NCBI RefSeq assembly: GCF_027744825.2
Contig: NC_071347.1
Coordinates: 13,205,501-13,269,500, forward strand
Length of the DNA: 64,000 nucleotides
Source: Synchiropus splendidus
Taxonomy: Eukaryota > Chordata > Actinopteri > Syngnathiformes > Callionymidae
Reading direction: 5' to 3'
Notes under the pieces: generated by a model
The model's input: the letters and a program-made list of their open reading frames with translations, nothing else
Told to the model about the DNA's origin: nothing
Database searches by the model: none
Made by a program: the position numbers and the translations under genes
Shown here: positions 1 through 12,087 of the stretch, one piece after another
Position numbering within the stretch: the first letter of the stretch is position 1
Layout of the letters: every line of letters starts with the position of its first letter

Positions 1-58
1 CAGCGTGCACTGAAATGCCACTGACCTTTCGCGACATGACTTTTTGTGTGGTGCGCAG

Positions 59-196
59 GGTTACGGTGGTGAAGAGTGTGCGTACATCGCTACACAGGGT
101 CCAACTGTGAACACGGTCGGGGACTTCTGGAGGATGGTGTGGCAAGAGCGATGCCCCATCATTGTCATGATTACCAACCTGGAGGAGAAAAACGAG
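59..196 (+). CDS. ptpn5: ptpn5 exon (first in window)
   Basis: The exon follows a GCAG acceptor and ends at GAG before GTCAGC. It is 46 codons, phase 0 at both ends, and encodes [15 protein letters not shown] followed by the conserved DFWRMVWQE block and [11 protein letters not shown]. These are the substrate-recognition-loop and core-strand motifs of classical PTPs. Positions 1-58 are the preceding intron. Confidence 0.9.
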
Positions 197-2749
197 GTCA
201 GCGTGGGGAGATAGACTCATCACGGTGAATAAGATGAGTGCATCAGAGTTACTCACTCTAGGTGGGCTTCTTCTCTGCCTTGTAGAAATGTGCCGAGTAC
301 TGGCCCGAAGATACTGTTACCCACGAGGGCATTGAGATCACCGTTGTCACGGTAACACAGGAAGATGACTACAGTCTGAGAGTTTTCACTTTGAGGGTAA
401 GAAACTCTTTTCATAGTAATGTTGTCTAGGCAATCCATTATTAGTTTCAAAATTCAAGAATTTAAATCCATGTTCTGGGAGCTCAGCTCAAACAATCCCT
501 ACAACAGCCTAGATTACAAGTTCACCAAAAGGTCTATGTAACGCCCTAGAACTTGGGATGAACTGTCTGCTCCCATCACTGACACCAGGCTATTCAGGGT
601 GGTGACCTCAAGTCCTCCCTCACTCCAAACTTTCCAGTGTGCTCAGTTTTTTACCACTTAAGAGGGTTAGCAGCTTAATCTCCCATCTCGACTGTAAGCA
701 CCCTAGATGATGCTAATAGTGGTGCCGACTTACAGTTTGGGGATTTTAAAAGTTGGCCTTTGCAAAGGTCACTTATCAGGTTGGACAGGACTGTCTTTCA
801 GTCTCTCAACAGTCATGCTGCAACTCAATGGGCAATCTGATGGGATACGCAAGTGTATTGTAGTCATCCTAGTGAATGTTATATAGAGTGTAATTTAGAA
901 GGTGTTTTCAATTTCATGCTCATGTTGTTCTGAGTGCAGTCCTATGTTACTCCAGAATCAGAATCAGAATCAGCTTTATTCAAGGTCAGTGAGGATCCCA
1001 CCAATTAGGAAAGACTTTTTTAAAAATAACATAAAATAAATGCTAATAATAAATAATGATAATAATAATGAATAAACCAATCCAAATTATACTACACCAG
1101 ACGTCATGATACTACCTATGGCGGACTTCTATGGTTATTGATTTGTGCGGTGCGTGTGGAACAGTGTGGGGATGAGGAGAGGAGCCTGCAACAGTACTGG
1201 TACACCTCATGGCCAGACCAGAAGACACCGGACAAAGCGCCACCACTTCTCGAGCTCGTGCAGGAAGTGGAAAGAGCCAGAGAGGAAGCGCTGCCATCCA
1301 GTGGCCCCATCATCGTGCACTGCAGGTAAAAAAAATTAGGAATTCAGTCAGAGCGCTGGAAGTATTGGGATTTTATTTTTGACTCTCATCCTCCCACTGC
1401 TGACCTTTTGTCCGCAGCGCTGGCATTGGTCGAACTGGCTGCTTCATTGCCACCTCCATCCTGTGCAGGCAGCTGAGAACTGAGGGTGTGGTGGACATAC
1501 TGAGAACCACATGTCAGCTCCGTCTGGACAGGTGAGATATTTCTTGTGTACGAATGTGACACCAGCTATTCAATAATTTTTTTTGTTGTCGTTTTTGTTT
1601 AACGATAAAAGACAGTTTCTTAAAAAGAAACCTACAAAAATAAATAAAAGTAACACTTTATTGTAATTTGCTATTGTTTAAAGCTGTTTACATCAAAACA
1701 GGTTTATATTAGGGATGCACCTCGATCTTTATTTATTTAATTTATTTTCACATTTTAATATTTCTTACCAGAAAGATCAAATTTTTGTTAAATTTGCAAG
1801 CATTAACATGCGGCTGCAGTGACAACATAAAGCACATAGATTTATTTATTTTCCCGTCCATGCTGAGGATTCCTTCAACATTGATGTTTCCGTTATGACA
1901 TCACATTGTATGTGGTGCACCTGGACTTCCCTAAGAATTTTTATTCACAATTTATCTGTCATTTTCATTATTAACCCATAACGAATTAACTGAAATTATT
2001 CTCTTGGAATCCAATCCCTATTTATTTGTTTTAATTTTCATCCATATTTTAATGTTCTTTTCTAGTTATTTGTTTTGTCTTTAAAAAAGTGACATAACAA
2101 AAGTGACATTAACATTCCCTGCATTAAACTCTGAGTTAATTTGACTATTAATTAGTTAATGTCTAGATCAATAAATACATTGAATGGATTATTGTTATTA
2201 TTATTATTATTATTGTTATTATTATGATTATTATCATTATTATTGTTGTTGTTATTAGTATTATTATTATTATTAAGTTGCACGTTTCAGAATGAATTCT
2301 GCTCGTGGAAGAGAGGCCAAAATGATCCTTTTAATAGTCATGGGTGTGATGCCGTGTCGTCCATCTGGGAGTGGATCTTAAGAATCCTGTGAGATGGTCT
2401 GGTACCTTTTCAGGATGTCAGTCTTCTACCAGAAGCCTGCTCATCAAACCTGAAGTAGGAAATACCCAGTACCATCACTACTGCTTGAATTATGAGCGAT
2501 ATGAATCACTTGTTGTCGGATGGAATGGACAAAGAATTTTTTAAACATACATGCAACACCTATTTCATTAGAGATTTGTTCTTCTCAAGTCACCTTGAAG
2601 ATGCAGGAGAACAGGGACGATGCCTCCTCCAATTCCTGTGCTTGTGTTTTGTCAGAGGCGGGATGATCCAAACGTGTGAGCAGTACCAGTTCGTGCATCA
2701 CGTCCTCAGCTTGTATGAAAAGCAGCTCTCTCACGCTTCTGAGGAATAG
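59..2749 (+). CDS. ptpn5: ptpn5 (STEP), striatal-enriched protein tyrosine phosphatase, C-terminal part, five exons
   Basis: Joined exons 59-196, 286-396, 1165-1325, 1418-1531 and 2656-2749 give 205 residues plus TAG and all splice in frame with GT-AG introns. The protein covers the second half of a classical PTP domain: YIATQGP near the start, the WPD loop in SWPDQKTPD, the P-loop [11 protein letters not shown] with the catalytic Cys codon at 1321-1323, and the Q-loop in [14 protein letters not shown]. The end, SLYEKQLSH, matches what I know of PTPN5 better than its kin PTPN7 and PTPRR. In the family the enzyme dephosphorylates the regulatory tyrosine of ERK and p38 and also Fyn, Pyk2 and glutamate receptor subunits in neurons. 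The N-terminal part, with any membrane segments and the kinase interaction motif, lies upstream of the window. The gene runs in the same direction as dusp8. Confidence 0.93.
286..396 (+). CDS. ptpn5: ptpn5 exon
   Basis: This exon has 37 codons, phase 0 at both ends, and lies 89 bp after the previous exon. The acceptor is CTTGTAG and the donor GTAAGA. It encodes KCAEYWPE and then the variable strand EGIEITVV up to FTLR, as at the same place in STEP. Confidence 0.9.
397..1164 (+). other. ptpn5 intron with a reversed LINE-like tail
   Basis: A 768-bp intron with no coding signal. It holds the AATCAG repeat tail described separately and a short AT-rich (TAA)-like stretch at about 1020-1080. Confidence 0.7.
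953..985 (-). repeat. LINE-like 3' tail, (GATTCT)n with AATAAAGC, minus orientation
   Basis: On the + strand it reads CAGAATCAGAATCAGAATC followed by AGCTTTATTCAAGG. The reverse complement gives AATAAAGCT followed by repeated GATTCT, which I recognise as the end of a common fish non-LTR retrotransposon. The exact family is not resolved. A plus-orientation tail of the same kind is at 9103-9140. Confidence 0.5.
1165..1325 (+). CDS. ptpn5: ptpn5 exon with WPD loop and catalytic cysteine
   Basis: The exon encodes [19 protein letters not shown], the linker helix, and IIVHC plus the first two bases of a Ser codon (phase 2). The Asp of WPD is the general acid and the Cys of VHC is the nucleophile in this family. 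The donor is GTAAAA. The acceptor (GGAACAG) has almost no polypyrimidine tract; this start was chosen from frame and homology. Confidence 0.88.
1418..1531 (+). CDS. ptpn5: ptpn5 exon with P-loop arginine
   Basis: The exon completes the split Ser codon and encodes [14 protein letters not shown], then [16 protein letters not shown]. The Arg of the HC-x5-R signature is here. It starts in phase 2 and ends in phase 2 inside an Arg codon. The acceptor is TCCGCAG and the donor GTGAGA. Confidence 0.9.
2188..2275. repeat. imperfect (ATT)n microsatellite
   Basis: About 88 bp of ATT units broken by GTT, GATT and CATT variants, inside the last ptpn5 intron (1532-2655). The rest of that 1.1-kb intron is AT-rich and shows nothing else recognisable. 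Confidence 0.9.
2656..2749 (+). CDS. ptpn5: ptpn5 last coding exon
   Basis: After the acceptor TTTTGTCAG the exon completes an Arg codon and encodes [20 protein letters not shown] through QLSHASEE, then TAG at 2747-2749. The Q-loop glutamine needed for hydrolysis of the phospho-enzyme is in MIQT. The end point matches the usual STEP C-terminus, so the protein is not truncated. Confidence 0.92.
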
Positions 2750-5670
2750 TGAGCGCCGCTGCCCAACTCGACGAGACACACCACTGTACATCGTGCCGCC
2801 TCTGGTGGTACACGCCACTGTACCTAGCATCATTTCTACCCACCCCCTTATCGACGGCTAAATCTTTTCATCCAAAACTGACGTCTTTTTCCATCATTAT
2901 CTGGACTAGTTTCAACCTGCATCTTCACAGCTGTTTCTTTTATGATTCATTACTGTTGTCCAGGTACTGAACAGGAGGACGAAGTTGTTAGCATTATAAT
3001 TCAAGTATAGAAGATGAGGAACCAGCCGAGTGAAAAGACACAATAATGTCGTGTTCACATGCTTTTCAGGACATTGCACTTTTAAATGTGTGTTCATCTG
3101 TTTAAAGGATGAAATATTATTTGAAAATTCAATCAATTTACAAAGAAAAATTTCATCCAATTATAGCTACATCTGACTTGTAAAACGTCTTTTTCTGTTG
3201 GGATTAGGAACCAGTAGCTACTTAGCTTGACACCTCTAAACAGTACACTCTCATTTAAAAAAAAAAATCCTGTTTTGTTTATTTGAAGCTGAATTCTGCC
3301 ACCGGCGAGCAAATAAGCAAAATGTGAAATGATGTAGTGAGCATTGGTCTACTATTGGTCGGAATGTGACCCCTTGACAGACGTTTGTGTTTTACCAAGT
3401 GCCCATTCTTGGAGAGCTATATAACAAAATGACCAAATAATCAAAAGCTTATGGAAGCAAAAAAAAAAAGCTGCTCTATATGCATCGAGATTCCTGGTGT
3501 GGGCATGATAGGCCACAACCCTCTTTGATATTCAATTTGTGCTGGTGTTACATACCACATCAGTATCTGAGTATCTATACATCATTTTAATTTCGAATTT
3601 TGGCATGATAATAAATATCAAGTTCAAATTAAAAGTCCAGTTGTAGTAAGAGTTGCTTTTCATAGAGGCATTCACTTCATTTACAAGGTTTTCTGCCCAT
3701 TGCTTTTGTACCCCACCAGCACATGAACACACTGAAAGTACATTTCATTTCAACATATTGTGTAATGTAAAAAAATATATATAACAGAAGGCTTGACTTT
3801 TGGTGCCACCTCATCTTCAGGTTGCATGGTGCTAAGTGTTCCTTAAAGGCATGTGCAATGTTTTGGAACAAAGGAATGTAAAACAATTATGAATTAACCA
3901 ATTTAGATTTCTGCATTCAAGTTTTTACACCGCTGCCTGTGCAGTACTCAAATTGCCCACACCGTTTACAGTCAAGCGATCCTGCATAAAACAAACAGAT
4001 CATCTTGGAGTCCTCACAGGGCGAACCAGATTCAAGGAGTAGAAATGAGTGCTGTACAAAGGAACATCACTGGAGTTCAGCGAAATGTCTTTCTTACCTT
4101 GAAGCACAGGGAAAAAAAACTGTGATGGAGTCTCTCATGAAACAGGAGTAAGCTTCGCTCGCTCTGTGAGGCTTCTGCGACAACAGTAGCTCACACATTA
4201 GACACCCATGATTGTTGTACAAACAGGTCAGGCCAAATCTGTATGAAGCACAATAGACCAACCGAGGTTGTCTCTCTGATGTTCAGCTGTAAAAGTTATT
4301 TTTTCTGTATTGTGTTTTTGATCGTTTAATGGATTGCATGTGCTGTATGGGACTCCGAAGGTCCACAATCAAAGCGACGTGATTGGTTGTCCCTGCTTTT
4401 TTCGTTGTGTAAAAGGTTTTAAAGCCTATTATTATATTCTATTGCTTGCTCTCGGCCAATGCTTTTGATACAGTTTGCTTTTGTGAAACCAACCAGAGAT
4501 ATTTTTAGAACATTTTGATACAATCCTTTCGAGTAGATGCCTTGTGTATATTTCTGTTTACACCATGACGGAATGTAGCTTATACTGTGGATCGAACCAT
4601 TGATTTATATCGCTGATTTGACAGAACACGATGTGACAACTACCTGAGTTACCGTCAATTCCTAAAAAGAAAAACATGTTTCGTCTTCAGTATTGTTACT
4701 TTATGCCGTTAGGCATAGCTTTGATATGCTTTGCTTTTGTATGTTCTTTTTAAATTGGTGGATATTCACATCGGAATCAGTCTTTGACCTTGAAGTTTAG
4801 AACCACCCCTTAAAACAAGGACGTGAAGTTCAAAATCTTGCATCTTTCCTTTGCATCAATGGAGTATTATCATCAGACTAAGATTGGATCTGAAATGGCA
4901 CCTTTCCTACTTCATCCGCTGCCACATTAAGTACTTGCATGTCTTTCAGCTTACTTTATCTGTGCCAGGCAATATATTTCCACCTGTTGGCTGCCGCACC
5001 CTACGAGTTGGTTTCCTCAGGCCTCCATCTTTTTTAGCTTCCTGAAAACAAATTAAATTCCTCAGTGCCATTGTTGCTATTTTATTTTTTTAATACATCC
5101 ATAGCTTTAGGGACATTTTCAACAAAAAAAAGATGTCTTCTACTCCCTTTTTTTAAACTCACTGATTGGCGGAAATATGTTCGATGGTGGTCATAAACTT
5201 TTTGAGCGAGACTGTAACAGACTCATCTCTTCCTTCAGGCTAATTTCATATATGAAATCATCGCTATGTAAGGCAGCTAAACTGTTTTCTCTGATTTCAA
5301 TAGACTATGAAAAGCAAAAAAAAAGAGAGATCATCACAATCATGTATAATAGATATTTGAAAATACATTTGGACCAATACATGAACATCAGATATCCAAC
5401 TGCCAAAAACTCCTTTCGCAGAACCACAAGAAAAGCTACAATCTGTCAATTGACGACACGACCCTCTGAAATTGTTGCCTAAATGTGACTGAATTCCATT
5501 TGCTTCGCTTGTTTTTTGATGTTAAATTGTCTTTTAATGAGATTTTGGTTGTTGAGATAACCACATAGATAGACTTACCACCAACCAGCGAGTAGTCCTC
5601 TTCTCTGCTATAGTATTGCTTTCAGTTGTGAGGTTTTGCATTTAAATAAAGGTAGATTTTCATGATCGCC
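2750..5670 (+). other. ptpn5: probable ptpn5 3' UTR
   Basis: No further exon can be found after TAG at 2749. The first AATAAA I see is at 5645-5650, followed by a T- and GT-rich stretch at about 5675-5705, giving a 2.9-kb 3' UTR. A second AATAAA lies at 6091-6096. The UTR end is inferred. The 101-codon ORF inside it has no recognised features. Confidence 0.45.
5645..5650 (+). terminator. candidate ptpn5 polyadenylation signal AATAAA
   Basis: A canonical hexamer with downstream T-rich and GTTGTGT sequence, the first canonical one seen after the ptpn5 stop. Choice between this site and 6091-6096 needs transcript ends. Confidence 0.4.
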
Positions 5671-6520
5671 TGTTCTTTTTTCCCCCACTTTTTGTCGTTG
5701 TGTAGTTACATATATTACACACAAGGGGTCAGTGAATGCATGAGACAACTCTCGGTGGGCAAAAGAAGCGACGACTTGTACGACTATTTTCGTAATGTTA
5801 AACAGAACGTTGTAACTAAAGAACCGAGGCATTCTTCAAAGTTGCATCCCCATTCCATCAAAACAACCTTTTTTTCAAAGATCAATTGTAGGTAACAGTT
5901 CGAAATGAATATATAACTCTCTAGACTGCTGGAAATCTATAGCAAGGTTCAAATGTAGTTCATCTCATTAAATCTATTATTTTTTATAACTGCGAAGTTA
6001 TATTTAATTTTTAAACTATAGTTTACCACACTCCTGAGGTAAGTCTTCCGTCGACTGGGTAACTATATTATAACATGCAAACACATAAATAATAAAGGGA
6101 CACTAAGTGGCGCGTTGGAATCCAGTTGTAAACTTGAAGTCCAAATTTGACGTATTGAGAAAATACAAAAAGAGCACAAAAATAAGGACACACTAACAAA
6201 TTCTAAAATGTTATCTGCTATTGGTAGTGTTCAAAAATTATTGTTTTTGTTCAAATTATTCTGTAGAATTTTCGGGAAGCCCCTAGTTTCTTCCTTCATG
6301 TATTAAATTTACTTTTTGCGCTGTTTAATTTGAATTCCCAGGAGAGGAAAAAATTTACAGCTCTTAAAGTGTAGTTTCTCCTTGATGGTGCAACATTCAT
6401 AATAGTGCAACGATGCTTTAGCTTTAGAATTATTTGGGCTGTATTGATGTTTTTATTTTAGATTGCTGGCTGTGAAAGCTTTTCCATCCCATTTAGCCGC
6501 TTCCTTTAAAAGACCGGACT
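5671..6520. other. short intergenic stretch between ptpn5 and dusp8
   Basis: AT-rich, with no coding signal and no recognised repeat. An alternative ptpn5 poly(A) signal is at 6091-6096. Sequence becomes GC- and CpG-richer from about 6.5 kb, where the dusp8 promoter begins. Confidence 0.5.
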
Positions 6521-6540
6521 GTGCCTTTAATCCGTGTATT

Positions 6541-6660
6541 TAGTCCCTGACGTCACTGAGTCTGTGAGCCGCGCACGCTGATTGGTCGCCGGTGACGTAA
6601 GCCTAATATTTTCCTTTTTTTTCTTCTACCCGCTGTGCCATGACATCATCGCTCCGGTTC
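6541..6660 (+). promoter_or_regulatory. dusp8: dusp8 core promoter with two CREs and an inverted CCAAT box
   Basis: A full CRE palindrome TGACGTCA lies at 6548-6555, an inverted CCAAT box ATTGGT at 6581-6586, and a CRE-like TGACGTAA at 6593-6600. TGACATCA at 6641-6648 is near the expected start of transcription. No good TATA box stands at the right distance. The region is CpG-rich and sits directly upstream of the non-coding first exon. CREB/ATF control is inferred from the sites. Confidence 0.65.
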
Positions 6661-6918
6661 ATGGAAGTGCTAAAGTGCACCTTCTGCGACTCACCCCTCG
6701 CCCCCGTCACACTCCCCCGTTAGCGGTGCTAAGCTAGTCCCTCCACTAGGGGAACCTAAGTGGAAACGTCTCTGGACCGGACCGGGCTTTATGTCTCGCC
6801 GTGACCACCGGTCAGCTGTGCCGTCCCCCCGGACCAGGCTCTGGAGGACCATGCCGCGTGCAGCTCACTCATGGAGCCAAGCTGACTAACCGTACCCTGG
6901 AGCCCCGCGGAATCCGAG
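6640..6918 (+). other. dusp8: dusp8 non-coding exon 1 (5' UTR), start approximate
   Basis: A GC-rich leader ends at CCGAG before the donor GTGAGAG (6919). Only the 3' edge is supported by a splice site; the 5' edge is a guess from the promoter elements. It holds a 32-codon upstream ORF at 6791-6889 and a second, four-codon one at 6871-6885 that overlaps it. The pairing of this exon with the coding exon at 13798 is inferred from position. Confidence 0.55.
6791..6889 (+). CDS. upstream ORF in dusp8 exon 1, 32 codons
   Basis: ATG TCT CGC CGT opens a basic 32-residue frame that ends in TAA within exon 1. It would be in the mature leader if transcription starts before 6791. No similarity is recognised and the ATG context is weak (T at -3). 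Confidence 0.3.
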   Translation: MSRRDHRSAVPSPRTRLWRTMPRAAHSWSQAD

Positions 6919-9102
6919 GTGAGAGCATCTTGAAGCGGTGGGATGTGCTGCTATTCCCCCGCAGCTAACTCCGGTTAGCCGCGGTAGCGTCACCCTTCCC
7001 TCCTCCTCCCCCCGGTGCGCTAATGCTTCTCCGCCGTCCACGCGCGCGTCGCCCGTGTTACCATGGAATAGATGTTGTTTTGAATTAATACCCACCTTTG
7101 CCTTTTATGCCACCTGCCACTTCATTTAAAGGTAGGAACTATTTATTCACGTTCTGCGCGGACATTTTCGTCAATGACACCGTCACAACAAAACAAGCGT
7201 GCTCTCACCCAAATAACACCTTCGCCATTTATTCGAATTTCTCTGCTGTTCTCTTCTGTTTCCATTATTATCATTCACCCTTTGACTATTTATTATGTTT
7301 GTTCATATTAGTATTCATAAGAGACGCTACATGGTTTGTTATTTTGATCGCTACAAAGCAGCCTCCATTATGTCTTTGTCCTATATCATGTAATTTCCTC
7401 GCCGTTTTCCATCTGATCAGTGATGACAATATTTAGATCACGCTGTAAATCTTTTTTTAATGTAGTAATTTCTTCCCGACACGCCTGCATGACGTTCCCT
7501 TGTATCCACACAACTCTGCATATGCGATATTATTTCATTGAACGACCTAGTTTTTTCGCCTAGTTCTCAGTCTTTAATCGCAGGTGAGTCAGAAGCGGCT
7601 TTTTATCATGTTTTTTATTGTATGTAGTTAAAGACGGATTACTGTCACACCATTAGAGATTTGTGTTTGATATGCGATGATTAAAAATGTTTAAAAAAAG
7701 ACACACATCTGAACAAGACAACCCACACTATATATTAAAATGATATTTGGAACACGGAATAGGGGCTTTGGCCATCTGCTCCACACGCTGACCTACTATT
7801 GCAATGCCTCCAGGAACTGTGTTGACTTGTTTTGTTTAGGAGAGGATCAGTTCGAGGCAATTGAAGGTAAAGAGCTTTTGTTGGACAATATATGAAGTAA
7901 ACTTCATGGTATATGTGGATAAGATGCTCTGAGAGATGCATTGTTTGCTGCTAGAATGAGAGCAGTGTGAATTAGTTCACCAGTCTTTAATGCAACAGAA
8001 TGAACGCTGGCCACCCAAGAGCAGAGCTACAAGCAGGCAGCTTCTGTAGCTGCTATAATATAATGAATATGGTGATGTACTGTGACTATGTGGCACATAG
8101 TGACTTGAAATTACTTTAATGTAAAAATACTTTTCATTTTAATGGTCGCTTAGACATTACTTTTCATACACTGAATGGACCTCACCGGAATAAAAGATCA
8201 AATATTATATCATGGAATTTTTCCATCAGAATTATTGCTTTTATTCAATCTAAGGTATTAAAATAAGATCTGATTTAGTATATTCATATTTTGTGAATAA
8301 AAGTGCAATTTTGGTTCCGTTCTAAGTGGCAGTCTTGTCCAACTTTTATGTAATTTTGTGTAGTTCAGCCTCGGTATTAATATTATTTGATAAGGTGTTT
8401 CTTATTTTATCAATTATTATTCAAACATTGGGCATATCCTAAAACTTTTCCTGAGGTATGACTTAAGTATATGGCCCAGGAAAAAAATACACTAGTTAAA
8501 GAAAAATAAAACATTAAAAATTAAATTATATATTTACACTTTTAAAAATAGCAGGATTAAGACATACTTCATTTTCAAGTCTGAATTTAAAGGAACTCCT
8601 CTGCTTAAGGAGCGCTACAACACTACCAATATTGTTCACCTTTAATGTTCAAGAGCTAACTTAAATTGCATTCACCAGAATTGTCAAATAGAAGGTTTTT
8701 TTTTCTCAATAATCCACAAATACTTTAAAGTTATTGCTCCTCAACCTTCATGTTGGAATCGATGTTTAGGGCAACACAAACCTCCTCAAGAAAGTTTTTT
8801 TTTTTTTAAGTGAAGAAAAAAGCTCACAGGAAATCATGACTTTGTAAAAACACAAGGTGACGTTCTTTTTGGGGATCAATGAATAACCTGTGTTGCATCA
8901 CTGCTGGTTTCCTTCTTTTCATTCTATTTGTGTTTGGATCCATTTCTGTCATCTGATATGCTATTAATAAGCTGCCTCATGGTTTTTTTCTACGGAGCTG
9001 TCTAGATATTATCAACACAGTCATGGCAGATGTCCACGTATTTTATTTTTTATCAGCACTTTCCAAAACACTTTCCTAGTTAGTGGGCTCCCCACTGACC
9101 AT

Positions 9103-9140
9103 GGCAATAAATTTGATTCTGATTCTGATTCTGATTCTGA
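9103..9140 (+). repeat. LINE-like 3' tail, AATAAA plus (GATTCT)4
   Basis: Reads GGCAATAAATTTGATTCT and then three more GATTCT units. It is the same tail type as the reversed one at 953-985. The upstream body is not recognisable by eye, as expected for a 5'-truncated non-LTR insertion. Confidence 0.5.
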
Positions 9141-12087
9141 GGTGATGCAAAGAAAATCTGTATTCATCTTGTGATTCTATAAAGCATTGGGGAGCAAGCA
9201 ATAAATGCCTGACCAAGGCAACTATTTGTCTTGAAATTTGATGTGAACGTGGAACCGGTATAGGTACATCAGCAAAGTAAACCGCACAACTTGTCTTTTT
9301 TAACGGCTGCTGTGTTCAATGAGAACTAATGTCACCTTTATACGGAACTCACACATTCAAATTCCTCAAATAGATGAATGGTAAACCACCAGAATGGCCA
9401 GTTGATCTGGTTCTTCCCCTTCGCTGTCGTCGAGCTACAACTGCATTGTTTGGATTTTGCAAAGTCGCACAAGTGTGTGCACTTTCTACTGTTCAACCTG
9501 TTCTGAGCTGTAACTGACAGTGGTGAAGAAAACTGTTCCTTTTTCATGGGCCGCAAGAAACATTTCATTTTATCTTATTACATTAATTTAATTCTGCATG
9601 GATTGCATTGCTTCCTACCGATGCTACCAGCTGAGCTAAAAACACTGAACAGAACTGGTATCTCTTCTAATGAAGAAGAAACTGAGTATTAACTGAAAAC
9701 TAGGTATTAGTGGCGTTAAAAAGTAAACTGACTTTACCTTTTTATCATGAATTACAGTCAGATACTTGTGAGGAGCGTTTAATCTAAGAAGAACTGACTG
9801 TCACTTACTGTAGTCTCAATAACAGCAGGTGCCATATTTGTCTGTTTTATTGATGCCACCAAGCACCTTTACCAAACAGGCACCTAATATTATCCCTGTT
9901 ACACATTAACACTAAGCAACAGTTTTGTATTGCCTTATTTTAAACATGCATCCTTTGCCTCACATCAGTGTCACAGTGAATTCTGACGAGACAGAGTCAC
10001 TATTATTGCAAGTCAAACAGCTCTTTTAACCCCTTTTTCCCATAGGTTTGGATGATAAACCCAGGAGATCAGCCCATGACCAATTTAATGAAGTAGTAAA
10101 ACACAAGCAAGCATAATAGCGCCACATTGTTCTGTGAATTGCATTGTATTTCCAGAGCTGCACAGGGAAATGAATTTGTAGTTCAGTCATGTCGCCTAAT
10201 CCTGCATCAGCACCAATAGCATCACTATCGCCCCCTGCCCCTTCATCACCCTGACCGGTCTGTTTCCATGGCAACAACAGAATCTGCTCCGGGCCTGTTT
10301 GCCCTTTCTGCTACCTCCTCTCGGTCGGATCTTTCTTCTTTTTAAAATTCCCTGTCTGTTATTGCAGCCTGGGATAATTTACTGCGCACAGCTTCTCTGA
10401 TGGTTGTTTTGCAATAGTCGCAATGTTTTAATCATCTTTTGTCATGCTTTAGACTTGGAAAATATGATTGCTGTGGGTGATGCCACTATCAGAATTGAGT
10501 TTGTGTGGTGTCATAGGAAGATGCAGAGCAAGTCTCCCACCAGCTGTAGCTCAAACCTGCACACAACTCCCCTCCCCATCCCTGTTCACTGCACAAGCTC
10601 AAGAAAGAGAATGACAGAGGAGGAAGGAGGGATTCAGAGAGAGAAGTGAGAGAGGGTGGGTTGGAGCAGTCGCCATTAGACATATGCAGCGTCAGATGTT
10701 TTGCTCAGCAGCAGGGAAGCAGAAGAAGGGAGACTCAGACCCCTCGAAGCTGTGTTGATATCTGCCTGGCATATGGGCTCCAAGTAAGGTACGGTATAAC
10801 AGGTGATGGAATCGGTCCTAATGTGTTACCAGTAGTGACGCGGCTTGACTCCTGCAGAATGTTATGTGGGAAATGTCAGTATGTCAATGTGCATTGCGGC
10901 TGCAGGTCACAGAAGCGTGCTTTGCCATTAACCTCAGTCATCACTGCAACAGAAAGAGAGATTTTCTGAGATTAACTGGATTAAAATGGTTTGTGTGTGT
11001 TGCTTTTAACAATGTGCATCCTGTTTGTACTTTGTGCTTAGCCTTCATGACTGAACATCTTTATTTATACGCCCAAAACAGCCCACATACACACAGCTGC
11101 AGCCTGTGTTTACAGTGCTGACAGTTGCTACTGTCGATCTCTATTTTCCTCCATGTTCCTGTGCTGTTGCTCTTGCATCAGTTAGGTTGCCAGGCAGCAG
11201 ACGCATGTGTGCATCTAAGATTTGGACAACACGGTCAGAAGTCCTGTTGAAACTGTTGCTGATTGAAGCAATTGGTTTGCTCCTGTGTTGACATACCTTC
11301 AAGCACTTACTCTGTTTCTACGTGCCTTCTGCTTGATGGATCATTTTGCCAATCATCTCTTATCAGATGACAGTGTTTATATGTTTTGTACATTTAGAAA
11401 GAGAGTCAGTATTGTGCATTATAGAGTGTCATTAATTATTGAACATCAGATTTGATACTTTTCGCCACACCCATTATATGATGAGAATCAATCTATTTTT
11501 TCTCCAAGTTTCCAATGTTTTCTTTCCTCCTTTGCTTCTGACACCCTGGAAAATATATAGAAATAATTTTGTGTCTAAGAGTTGGACATGTTGCTTGGGA
11601 TTTAGTTCAACAAAATACATGCTTTTTTGTCTATCTTGTTTGTATGTAAGCGTGTTACTTTGCCGCATGTTACGCAAGGGGACTTTTGCTAGGTTTTCTA
11701 ATTTTGAGATGACACAGTCAAAGTGGGAATTACTAGACAAGCACTATTACTGATCCAAAAAGTAATTTATCCTTTCACCGTAAACTGATTTTTGCTAGTT
11801 AGCTAAAGTTGAGGGATATTCAGAAGCCTACACACTATCGACCCTATCAGGTGATAGGGGTCATGACCCATGGCTATTAAAAAGAGAATTAGAAATTCCC
11901 ATTGTCTTTGTAGAAAGGTTGGACTGATCTGTTGCAGTTCCTACCTTGTGTTCATTTCCCCCCATCATTTTGGTGGTGTGCTTGTCATAATAGGGCTTTG
12001 CAAATGGAGCTCATGAGGCCCCATTTGTCTGGAGTAGCCTTAGATACCCGAAGGAGAGAGAGCTTGAGAATGTTTGTTACACCGGGA

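Noticed and set aside
1112..1339. Overlapping ORFs on both strands
   Set aside because: They are shadows of the ptpn5 exon at 1165-1325.
5177..5482. 101-codon + strand ORF after ptpn5
   Set aside because: It lies in the presumed ptpn5 3' UTR, has AT-driven composition, and shows no recognised domain or splice context.
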